Assembly (NCBI GenBank): GCA_964560655.1
Contig: CAZLLR010000020.1
Span: 1 to 11,714, forward strand
Source: GCA-002772825 sp964560655
Lineage (GTDB): Bacteria > Patescibacteriota > Minisyncoccia > GCA-002772825
DNA: 11,714 bases
Reading direction: 5' to 3'
Shown: in pieces, positions 5,664 to 11,490 of the stretch
Position numbering within the stretch: the first letter of the stretch is position 1
Layout: each line of letters begins with the position of its first letter
The notes under the pieces: generated by a model
What the model was told of the DNA's origin: nothing
The model's database searches: none
What the model saw: only the letters and a program-made list of their open reading frames with translations
Translations under genes and position numbers: made by a program

Positions 5664-6206
5664 ATGAGTCGTTTAGCAAAAAAACCAATATCAATCCTCG
5701 ATAAAGTAGAAGTCAAAAAAGATGGCTTAACAATTATCGTCAAGGGCCCGTTAGGGGAGCTTCGACGTGACTTCAAAGAAGATATTAACATTGCTATAGA
5801 GGGAAATAATATCATCTTAATTCCGAAAGAGAATAATCCTTTCTTGAGAGCTCTTTGGGGGACTTACGCCTCTCATATTATTAATATGATGAATGGTGTA
5901 GTAAATAATTACGAGAAGAAACTTATTGTCGAAGGAGTTGGTTTTAAAGTGGAGCTTCAAGGGAAAGAGATAGTGCTTAATTTAGGTTTTTCTCATTCTA
6001 TTAAAGTAGAAGTTCCTTTGGATGTTAATGTAGTTGTAGAGAAAAATAATATAACAGTATCAGGTATTGATAAAGAAAAAGTTGGAGCGTTCGCTGCTAG
6101 GATAAAGAGTTTAAAGAAGCCAGAACCGTATAAAGGTAAAGGAATTAGATATGAAGGTGAACACATAAGAAGAAAGGTTGGAAAGAAGGCAACTGCTGCC
6201 GCGTAG
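5664..6206 (+). CDS. rplF: 50S ribosomal protein L6 (uL6)
   Basis: L6 lies near the sarcin-ricin loop and the factor-binding site. Its 180 aa match the family (E. coli 177) with two repeated alpha/beta domains. The first runs to about residue 80 (KPISILDKVEVKKDGLTIIV, GPLGELRRDF, ALWGTYASHIINMMNGV). The second has KKLIVEGVGFKVELQGKEIV and LNLGFSHSIKVEVP. The rRNA-binding signature PEPYKGKGIRYEGEHIRRK is at the C-terminus. The stop is TAG. L18 follows after 26 AT-rich bases. Confidence 0.96.
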   Translation: MSRLAKKPISILDKVEVKKDGLTIIVKGPLGELRRDFKEDINIAIEGNNIILIPKENNPFLRALWGTYASHIINMMNGVVNNYEKKLIVEGVGFKVELQGKEIVLNLGFSHSIKVEVPLDVNVVVEKNNITVSGIDKEKVGAFAARIKSLKKPEPYKGKGIRYEGEHIRRKVGKKATAAA

Positions 6207-6232
6207 TTTATATCAAATAATAATTAAACAGA

Positions 6233-6592
6233 ATGAATAAAACAAAAGAAAAAGTCGTAAAAAGATTAAGACGCCACAAAAGAGTTAGGGCGGTTATTAA
6301 AGGTACTGGAGAGAAGCCACGTCTTTGTGTTTCTCGTTCGAATAAAAATATATTTTTACAACTTATTGATGACACTACAGGAAATACTATTATCTCTGTT
6401 AGTGATATTAAAGATGATAAGAAAACAAAATTAACAAAGAGAGATTTGGCGAAAGAAGCAGGCAAGAAATTAGCTGAAGAAGCTATTAAAAAAAATATTA
6501 AAGTGGCCGTATTTGATAGAGGTGGTTATTTATACCATGGACGAGTTAAAGCTGCAGCTGAAGGCGCTCGTAATGGAGGTTTGAAATTTTAA
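6233..6592 (+). CDS. rplR: 50S ribosomal protein L18 (uL18)
   Basis: L18 binds 5S rRNA together with L5. The protein is 119 aa (E. coli 117). The basic N-terminus KEKVVKRLRRHKRVRAVIKG is followed by GEKPRLCVSRSNKNIFLQLI, the strand NTIISVS, and the conserved C-terminal block VAVFDRGGYLYHGRVKAAAE with GARNGGLKF. All family features are present and the ends fit. It lies between L6 and S5 in the conserved spc order, 11 bases before S5, with no visible ribosome binding site. Confidence 0.96.
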   Translation: MNKTKEKVVKRLRRHKRVRAVIKGTGEKPRLCVSRSNKNIFLQLIDDTTGNTIISVSDIKDDKKTKLTKRDLAKEAGKKLAEEAIKKNIKVAVFDRGGYLYHGRVKAAAEGARNGGLKF

Positions 6593-6603
6593 TAAATTAA
6601 AAT

Positions 6604-7095
6604 ATGTTTAAAGGAAATAAAAGAGGAAAAAGATTTACAGCTCGTGCAAAGCCTGAGTATGACCAAAAGATGGTTGATATTGCAAGGACTGCTAGGGTTG
6701 TTTCTGGTGGAAGAAGATTTAGTTTTAGAGTGGCAGTTGTTATAGGAAACAGGAAAGGTAATGTGGCTATAGGTTTAGGTAAATCAACAGATACCGCATC
6801 TGCTATAGATAAGGCAGTTAGGGCTGCTAAAAAGAATATTTTAAAAGTTCCTTTGACTAAAGATGGATCTATTCCACATGAGGTTGAGGCAAAGTATGCT
6901 AGTTCTCGTATAATGATAAAGCCAGCCTATCAAGGCAGGGGTCTTGTAGCTGGTAGTTCTGTGAGAACAGTTTTAGATTTTGCTGGAGTTAAGAATGCAA
7001 ATGCTAAAATATTTTCTAGAAGTAAGAATAAACTTAATAATGCTAAAGCAGCACTTAAGGCCCTGAGTAGCTTTGACAATATATCAAAAAAATAA
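6604..7095 (+). CDS. rpsE: 30S ribosomal protein S5 (uS5)
   Basis: S5 shapes the mRNA entry site with S3 and S4 and influences decoding accuracy. The protein is 163 aa (E. coli 167). The N-terminal double-stranded RNA-binding-like domain has VVSGGRRFSFRVAVVIGNRK and GNVAIGLGKSTDTASAI. The second domain has RIMIKPAYQGRGLVAGSSVR, TVLDFAGVKNANAKIF, and a final helix with NNAKAALKAL. L15 follows after 9 bases. The L30 gene that stands between S5 and L15 in most bacteria is absent, as in CPR genomes. Confidence 0.96.
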   Translation: MFKGNKRGKRFTARAKPEYDQKMVDIARTARVVSGGRRFSFRVAVVIGNRKGNVAIGLGKSTDTASAIDKAVRAAKKNILKVPLTKDGSIPHEVEAKYASSRIMIKPAYQGRGLVAGSSVRTVLDFAGVKNANAKIFSRSKNKLNNAKAALKALSSFDNISKK

Positions 7096-7104
7096 AAAAA
7101 TCAT

Positions 7105-7539
7105 ATGCAACTTAACGATATAAAAATAAAAACACCAAAGAAAAGTAAAAAGCGAGTTGGCCGTGGTGGAAAAAGAGGTACTTATTCAGGTAAAGGAATG
7201 AAAGGGCAGAAGTCTCGCGCTGGTAATAAAATAAGGCCGGAGATTAGAGATATCATTAAGAAACTTCCTAAGAGGAGAGGGTCTAGTGCTCCAACTATAG
7301 AGGTAAAACCACAAATTGTTAATTTGTCTGAGCTTGAGGCGTTGTTTCCACAAGAAAAGAAAGTTACACCTAGAGAGCTTCTTACTTTAGGGCTTGTTAG
7401 GAGGATTAAAGGGAGGGTTCCAGAGGTAAAGATTTTAGGTAAGGGAGATATAAAGAAGAAGCTTGAAGTTTTAAAATGTGGTGTTTCAGAGTCTGCTAAA
7501 GAGAAGATAGAGAAAGCAGGAGGAAGTATTAGTAATTAG
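7105..7539 (+). CDS. rplO: 50S ribosomal protein L15 (uL15)
   Basis: L15 is a late assembly protein that threads a long basic tail through domains II and V of 23S rRNA. The protein is 144 aa, the same as E. coli. The Gly/Lys/Arg-rich start (KKRVGRGGKRGTYSGKGMKG then QKSRAG) is typical, followed by the globular part with VNLSELEALF, LLTLGLVRRIKGRVPEVKIL and the end strand KCGVSESAKEKIEKAGGSIS. The stop is TAG. SecY begins 41 bases downstream, the usual neighbour. Confidence 0.95.
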   Translation: MQLNDIKIKTPKKSKKRVGRGGKRGTYSGKGMKGQKSRAGNKIRPEIRDIIKKLPKRRGSSAPTIEVKPQIVNLSELEALFPQEKKVTPRELLTLGLVRRIKGRVPEVKILGKGDIKKKLEVLKCGVSESAKEKIEKAGGSISN

Positions 7540-7580
7540 ATCTTGTACTGTAGAAGAACAATAGTCTAATAAAACAAGCT

Positions 7581-8858
7581 ATGTTAAATAATCTGATAAA
7601 AAAATTCAAAATTATAGTTTCTGACCCAGACCTTAGGAATAAGATAATTTTTACTCTTTTTATTCTTGCTTTGTTTAGAGTTGGAGCGTCTATCCCTATA
7701 CCTGGCGTTGATAAGCTGCGTCTAGCAGAATTCTTTTCTGGTAATCAGCTCTTCGGACTCTTGAATGTTTTTTCAGGAGGTGGACTAGCCAACCTTTCTA
7801 TTATGATGCTTGGAGTGGGTCCTTACATTACCGCTACTATTATAATGCAACTTCTTACTATGATATTCCCTAAGCTTAAAGAGCTTTATCATGAAGAGGG
7901 AGAAGCCGGAAGGAAAAAATTTAACCAGTACGCAAGGCTCGCTACTATCCCACTTGCCATACTTCAAGGATTCGCTCTTTTAGCACTTCTTAGTAGACAG
8001 GGGGTGATGCTGGATATTACTCTCTTCGGACAGATTGTAAATGTGGTTATAGTGACAGCTGGTTCAGTGCTCCTTATGTGGCTTGGAGAGCTTGTCTCAG
8101 AGCATGGTATAGGTAATGGTGTCTCTATATTGATCTTTGCTGGTATCGTGGCAGGTATTCCTTCTATGGCTGGGCAACTTCTATTTACTTTTACTGCAGC
8201 TCAGGTTCCTATTTACCTCATAGTGGCTATTATCGCTGTACTTGTAGTTGCTGGCGTAGTATTAGTGACCGAGGCGGAGCGTCCTATTCCCGTCTCTTAT
8301 GCGAAGAGAGTAAGAGGAAATAAGATCTATGGAGGAGTATCTACATATATACCACTAAGGGTTAATCAAGCCGGTGTTATACCTATTATATTTGCTCTTT
8401 CTCTTCTTCTTTTTCCGCAGATGCTCGCAGGCGCTTTAAGTAAAATGGGTAGTGAAATTATCCAGACTATTTCAGGTATAATGCTCTTCTTCGTGACAAA
8501 CCCATGGGTTTCTTCTATATTCTATTTTATATTAGTATTTGCTTTTACTTATTTCTACACAGCCGTCACTTTCGACCCAGAGGCAATATCTACTAACTTA
8601 CAAAAGAGTGGAGCTTTTGTTCCAGGTATAAGACCAGGAAGATCTACCGCTTCTCATATAAATAAGATCCTTACTAGGATTACCTTCGTCGGCGCTCTAT
8701 TCTTAGGATTCATCGCTGTCCTTCCTATGATAATGAGAAGTGTTACTGGGATTGCCGCTTTTGCTATAGGTGGAACAGCCTTGTTAATTGTTGTCTCCGT
8801 AGTGCTTGAGATGGTGAAGAAGGTGGAGGCTCAAGTCTCAATGCGAGATTACGAATAA
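7581..8858 (+). CDS. secY: Preprotein translocase channel subunit SecY
   Basis: SecY is the membrane channel through which SecA and ribosomes push exported and membrane proteins. The protein is 425 aa (E. coli 443) and about ten hydrophobic segments can be read. TM1 (about residues 20-41, IIFTLFILALFRVGASIPIP) ends in the conserved PIPGVD. The plug and TM2 region has FSGGGLANLSIMMLGVGPYI, and GELVSEHGIGNGVSILI is a family signature. The cytosolic loop used by SecA and the ribosome is present (TEAERPIPVSYAKRVRG), as is FYTAVTFDPEAISTNLQKSG with FVPGIRPGR near the C-terminus. It is the last gene before a strong terminator, 41 bases after L15. Confidence 0.97.
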   Translation: MLNNLIKKFKIIVSDPDLRNKIIFTLFILALFRVGASIPIPGVDKLRLAEFFSGNQLFGLLNVFSGGGLANLSIMMLGVGPYITATIIMQLLTMIFPKLKELYHEEGEAGRKKFNQYARLATIPLAILQGFALLALLSRQGVMLDITLFGQIVNVVIVTAGSVLLMWLGELVSEHGIGNGVSILIFAGIVAGIPSMAGQLLFTFTAAQVPIYLIVAIIAVLVVAGVVLVTEAERPIPVSYAKRVRGNKIYGGVSTYIPLRVNQAGVIPIIFALSLLLFPQMLAGALSKMGSEIIQTISGIMLFFVTNPWVSSIFYFILVFAFTYFYTAVTFDPEAISTNLQKSGAFVPGIRPGRSTASHINKILTRITFVGALFLGFIAVLPMIMRSVTGIAAFAIGGTALLIVVSVVLEMVKKVEAQVSMRDYE

Positions 8859-8890
8859 TATTTTTCTTTTTCGTCGGTAGTTTGAAACTT

Positions 8891-8936
8891 TAAACGGCTC
8901 AACCCGCCACGGCGGGTTGAGCCGTTTAGGGTTTTT
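8891..8936 (+). terminator. GC-rich intrinsic terminator after secY
   Basis: A perfect 18-bp stem (8891-8908 with 8911-8928) is formed by TAAACGGCTCAACCCGCC and its complement, followed by GGG and five T residues (8932-8936). The stem is far richer in GC than its surroundings. It lies 32 bases after the secY stop and should end most transcripts of the ribosomal operon, so the adenylate kinase gene needs its own promoter. Confidence 0.9.
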
Positions 8937-8955
8937 AATAATTTAGAATAAGATG

Positions 8956-8961
8956 TATAAT
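8956..8961 (+). promoter_or_regulatory. Probable -10 box for the adenylate kinase-map unit
   Basis: A perfect TATAAT lies 20 bases after the terminator T-tract. No clear -35 is seen: the position about 17 bases upstream falls in the T/A-rich end of the terminator. The predicted start is near 8968, giving a leader of about 47 bases to the ATG at 9015, or about 143 to the ATG at 9111. Confidence 0.5.
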
Positions 8962-8976
8962 TAAATGATGAAAAAA

Positions 8977-8990
8977 GAGGGTTTACCCTC
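8977..8990 (+). promoter_or_regulatory. Small leader hairpin GAGGG/CCCTC
   Basis: GAGGG (8977-8981) pairs with CCCTC (8986-8990) around a TTTA loop, just after the predicted transcription start. The same GAGGG occurs at 9103-9107 just before an in-frame ATG, so CCCTC could pair with either copy. Confidence 0.4.
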
Positions 8991-9087
8991 ACACTAAGAT
9001 TTAACTAAATTAATATGAGCAATCAATATAATAATGACAATAAAGAAGAAAAGGAAAATAATCAAAAGAACAGTGATCTTAGTGTGA
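8989..9087 (+). repeat. 12-bp perfect inverted repeat across the adenylate kinase start
   Basis: TCACACTAAGAT (8989-9000) is exactly complementary to ATCTTAGTGTGA (9076-9087). The 75 bases between the arms contain the ATG at 9015 and about 20 Asn/Lys/Glu-rich codons. A further hairpin, CCTTGC (9088-9093) with GCAAGG (9097-9102), follows the right arm immediately. The sequence does not show whether this acts as RNA structure or as the mark of an inserted element. Confidence 0.7.
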
Positions 9088-9692
9088 CCTTGCCGAGCAA
9101 GGGAGGGTTTATGTTTATAGGGCTCTCTGGGAGTGGTAAGGGAACCCAGTCTACTTTACTAAGAGAATTCTTAGAAAAGCGTGACGGCGAGGGTTCTATA
9201 GTTTTTGCTTATGCTGGGGAGAATTTCCGTAAACTCACTAAAGTTGATAGTTATACAGCAAAATTATCCAGAAAACTTACTGGCTCGGGCCAGCTAAGTC
9301 CTGGTTTTCTCGCTGTGTGGGCATGGAGTTCTATACTGGTTAATTCTATGAAAGATGATAAACACCTTATAATGGACGGGTCCCCACGGAAGCTTATAGA
9401 AGCCAAACTTATTGATGAGGCTATGGAGTTTTATAGCATAGATAAAGTTTATCCTATATTTTTAAATATCGACTTTGATGTCGCAAGAGAACGCCTTATC
9501 AAGAGAGGAAGATCTGATGACAATGAAGATGGTATAAAAGAAAGATTTGCTTATTATGAGAGAGAGGTTCTTCCTGTCTTAGAATACTTCAGGAAAGAGA
9601 GTAAAAATAAATTAGTAGAGATAGACGGAGAGCAGTCACCAGAAGGTATACATAAAGAGATTATAGAAAAGATTTTCAATGACATTTATTAA
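9015..9692 (+). CDS. Adenylate kinase-like nucleoside monophosphate kinase
   Basis: The enzyme should transfer phosphate between ATP and AMP in the cytoplasm. The P-loop is GLSGSGKGTQ at residues 36-45. The NMP-binding side has NFRK with Arg72, DGSPR at 121-125 matches the DGFPR motif of adenylate kinases, and RGRSDD at 164-169 with Arg177 forms a minimal LID. The substrate is inferred from family and place; I did not assign the symbol adk because it is clearly divergent from the classical enzyme. The start is uncertain. From 9015 the protein is 225 aa with a 30-residue Asn/Lys/Glu-rich N-terminus. From 9111 it would be 193 aa, preceded by GGGAGGG but missing part of the first beta-strand. 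It overlaps map by 14 bases, so the two are coupled. Confidence 0.88.
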   Translation: MSNQYNNDNKEEKENNQKNSDLSVTLPSKGGFMFIGLSGSGKGTQSTLLREFLEKRDGEGSIVFAYAGENFRKLTKVDSYTAKLSRKLTGSGQLSPGFLAVWAWSSILVNSMKDDKHLIMDGSPRKLIEAKLIDEAMEFYSIDKVYPIFLNIDFDVARERLIKRGRSDDNEDGIKERFAYYEREVLPVLEYFRKESKNKLVEIDGEQSPEGIHKEIIEKIFNDIY

Positions 9693-10443
9693 AACACAAA
9701 AAGAAATAGAAGCTTTAAGAGAAGGAGGCAAAAGGCTTGCTTCTATTTTACGTGAAGTTGGAGAGGAGGCAAAGGTTGGAACTAAGGCTGAAGATCTAAA
9801 CAAACTCGCTATGGATTTAGCAAAAAAGTATGAGAGTGTGCCGTCTTTCTTTAACTATAAGCCGGAAGGGGTAATGGAAGCATACCCTTCTGCCCTTTGT
9901 GTATCTGTAAATGACGAAGTAGTCCATGGACTTCCCTTAGGAAAGATTTTTAAAGATGGTGATATTGTTGGTTTTGATTTTGGGCTGAAGTACAAGGGCT
10001 TGTACACGGACATGGCTATTACAGTAGGTATCGGGGAGGTTGACGAGAAAGCTAAGAGGTTGATAGACGCGACTAAAGAGTCTTTAGCTAAAGGAATAGG
10101 TGTTATACAAGACGGAGCAACTACGGGTGACATAGGTGAAGCAGTGCAGAAGTATATAGAAGCGCAAGGTTTCTCAGTCGTCCGTAAGTTAGTCGGACAT
10201 GGTGTAGGGCACGCAGTCCATGAAGCTCCTGAGATACCAAACTACGGATTTAAAGGGCAAGGTGTTACTTTAAGAGAAGGTATGGTCTTAGCACTTGAGC
10301 CGATGGTAAATGAAGGTGATTTTGATGTTTCTTTGGCTAGAGATGGCTGGGCTTGGAAGACAAGCGACAACTCTCGCTCAGCTCATTTTGAGCATACGGT
10401 AGTCGTCACCAAAAATGGTGCTGAAATTCTCACCAACCTATAG
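9679..10443 (+). CDS. map: Type I methionine aminopeptidase
   Basis: This enzyme removes the N-terminal Met from nascent proteins at the ribosome exit, using two divalent metal ions. It is 254 aa (E. coli 264). All five metal ligands can be placed: Asp100 and Asp111 in FDFGLKYKGLYTDMA, His174 in GHGVGH, Glu207 in ALEPMV and Glu238 in HFEHTVV. His83 (VHGLP) and His181 match the catalytic His residues of the family. There is no N-terminal zinc-finger extension, so this is the short bacterial form. It overlaps the kinase gene by 14 bases. The stop is TAG. In many bacteria infA follows; here a palindrome and a transposase gene follow. Confidence 0.96.
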   Translation: MTFIKTQKEIEALREGGKRLASILREVGEEAKVGTKAEDLNKLAMDLAKKYESVPSFFNYKPEGVMEAYPSALCVSVNDEVVHGLPLGKIFKDGDIVGFDFGLKYKGLYTDMAITVGIGEVDEKAKRLIDATKESLAKGIGVIQDGATTGDIGEAVQKYIEAQGFSVVRKLVGHGVGHAVHEAPEIPNYGFKGQGVTLREGMVLALEPMVNEGDFDVSLARDGWAWKTSDNSRSAHFEHTVVVTKNGAEILTNL

Positions 10444-10462
10444 GATTAAACCACTTATACAC

Positions 10463-10505
10463 ATACTCTACCACTTGGAGGCTAAGCCTCCAAGTGGTAG
10501 AGTAT
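10463..10505. repeat. Palindromic repeat, copy 1 (between map and the transposase)
   Basis: Two 21-bp arms (10463-10483 and 10485-10505) pair perfectly around one base. The top of the hairpin reads CCACTTGGAGG-CTAAG-CCTCCAAGTGG; the foot is ATACTCTA with TAGAGTAT. It starts 19 bases after the map stop and ends 8 bases before the transposase ATG. The 27-base core (10471-10497) is identical to copy 3 after the gene. There is no T-tract on either side, so it is not a standard terminator. Confidence 0.9.
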
Positions 10506-10513
10506 TATACATA

Positions 10514-11194
10514 ATGAGGAAAATTCAATTTTCAAACGGAGAATATTATCATATTTTTAATCGTGGTGTGGACAAGCGGGTTATTTTTAATGATCATGAT
10601 GATATTGAAAGATTTTTTCAGAGCATGAAAGAATTTAATCACACTGACCCTATTGGAAGTATCTATGAAAATTCATTTAAAAAAGAACCTGGAGGATCAA
10701 CATCTAAGTTTAAGAAAGAAGATAATCTAGTGAATTTTATTTGTTATTGTCTTAATCCAAATCATTATCATTTCATCCTAGAGCAAGTTTCTGATAATGG
10801 TATAGAGAAGTTTATGCATAGAGTTGGAACAGGTTATACAATGTTTTTTAATAGAAAATACAAGCGTAACGGAGCCTTGTTTCAAGGAGTATATAAAGCG
10901 GTTTATATAGATTCAAATGAGCAATTATTACATACTAGCGTATATGTTAATTTAAATAATAAAATCCATTCACTTGGAGGCTTAGCCTCCAAGTCAAGTT
11001 GGGATGAATATATGAAGGACGATAAAAATGAAAACAAGAATAATAAAAACAGTAAGGATAAAGATGAATTTTGTGAAAAAAATATAATATTAGATCAATT
11101 TAAAAATAGAGATGAATATAAAAATTTTGCAAAAGACGCTTTAGTCATAATAAAAGAAAATAAGGATAAGGGAATGAAGGAGTTTTTAATATAA
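10514..11194 (+). CDS. REP-associated tyrosine transposase (Y1/HUH, IS200-like)
   Basis: The protein is a single-strand DNA transposase of the Y1 HUH family. It opens with GEYYHIFNRGVDKRVIF, typical of the family. The metal-binding HUH motif is His84-Tyr85-His86 in CLNPNHYHFIL, and the probable nucleophile is Tyr144 in SVYVNLNN, matching YIxxNP of RAYTs. Conserved FFNRKYKRNGALFQGVYKA lies between. The end ILDQFKNRDEYKNFAKDALV is also typical. The 226-aa form from 10514 was chosen. The frame is open back to 10415, but that extension would overlap map and translate the palindrome. Residues 152-161 are encoded by a palindrome copy. Residues 168-182 are a Lys/Asn/Asp-rich linker. No frameshift is seen, so it looks intact. 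Confidence 0.88.
   Translation: MRKIQFSNGEYYHIFNRGVDKRVIFNDHDDIERFFQSMKEFNHTDPIGSIYENSFKKEPGGSTSKFKKEDNLVNFICYCLNPNHYHFILEQVSDNGIEKFMHRVGTGYTMFFNRKYKRNGALFQGVYKAVYIDSNEQLLHTSVYVNLNNKIHSLGGLASKSSWDEYMKDDKNENKNNKNSKDKDEFCEKNIILDQFKNRDEYKNFAKDALVIIKENKDKGMKEFLI
10972..10994. repeat. Palindromic repeat, copy 2 (inside the transposase gene)
   Basis: ACTTGGAGGCT (10972-10982) and AGCCTCCAAGT (10984-10994) pair perfectly around one T. It is the same core as copies 1 and 3, except that the central base is T rather than A. It lacks their outer stem. It is read in frame as part of HSLGGLASKS, starting 8 residues after the predicted catalytic Tyr144. Confidence 0.85.
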
Positions 11195-11203
11195 TGATAA
11201 GAA

Positions 11204-11240
11204 CCTCCCCACTTGGAGGCTAAGCCTCCAAGTGGGGAGG
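11204..11240. repeat. Palindromic repeat, copy 3 (after the transposase)
   Basis: Two 18-bp arms (11204-11221 and 11223-11240) pair perfectly around one base, 9 bases after the transposase stop. The 27-base core (11209-11235) equals that of copy 1, but the foot is CCTCC with GGAGG instead of ATACTCTA with TAGAGTAT. The right arm runs into a G-rich tract. Confidence 0.9.
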
Positions 11241-11418
11241 GGAGGGTTGGTGTTAGGGGTGAATAGGATTGGATTATAGTTTAATTAGTTAATTAGATGG
11301 AGGTGTGGATAAGAATTTAGGTAAATAAATAATATATTGTGTTATAATAAATTCAAATATATAAAATAAACAAAAATTTATAAATTATATCTTCTTTTCT
11401 TTTATTCTTCGAAACTTA
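11241..11418. other. AT-rich non-coding stretch after the transposase unit
   Basis: No gene is supported on either strand here. It begins with a G-rich tract (runs at 11234-11237, 11239-11242, 11244-11246 and 11256-11259) that might form a G-quadruplex as an alternative to the copy 3 hairpin. The rest is extremely AT-rich. A TATAAT at 11343-11348 is a possible -10 box on the + strand, but no -35 is seen. Together with the palindrome at 11419-11449 and the spacer up to 11490, it makes about 300 bases without a gene. Confidence 0.6.
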
Positions 11419-11449
11419 CCCTACTTGAAGTTTGAACCTTCAAGTAGGG
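11419..11449. repeat. Palindromic repeat, copy 4 (diverged)
   Basis: CCCTACTTGAAG (11419-11430) pairs with CTTCAAGTAGGG (11438-11449) around a 7-base TTTGAAC loop. Aligned to copies 1-3 it keeps ACTTG-AG and CAAGT, while a G-C pair has become A-T on both sides, so the stem is preserved. Like copy 3 it is followed by a G-rich tail (GGGGGATGGGAGGG, 11447-11460). Confidence 0.75.
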
Positions 11450-11490
11450 GGATGGGAGGGATTAAATTAAGAAAATAAATAAGATAATAT

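Larger units (their letters stand above)
10463..11240 (+). mobile_element. RAYT transposase gene with flanking palindromes (REPtron-like unit)
   Basis: A single HUH transposase gene is bordered by two palindromes that share an identical 27-base core, with a third copy inside the gene. In other bacteria this arrangement is called a REPtron: RAYTs are thought to spread the REP palindromes around the genome rather than move like ordinary insertion sequences. No target-site duplication or IS-like terminal repeat beyond the palindromes was seen. The unit sits where infA, rpmJ and rpsM would often follow map. Confidence 0.6.

Noticed and set aside
7540..7580. Internal promoter before secY
   Set aside because: TTGTAC at 7543 and TAATAA at 7567 with an 18-base spacer can be drawn, but matches are poor and such pairs are frequent in AT-rich DNA.
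10415..10513. Upstream extension of the transposase
   Set aside because: It would overlap the end of map and translate copy 1 of the palindrome; the family start motif lies right after the ATG at 10514.
225..11194. Alternative genetic code with TGA as glycine
   Set aside because: All genes reach full length with conserved glycines under the standard bacterial code, without in-frame TGA.
10463..11449. CRISPR array
   Set aside because: The repeats are few, unevenly spaced by 200 to 500 bases, one lies inside a gene, and no cas gene is present.
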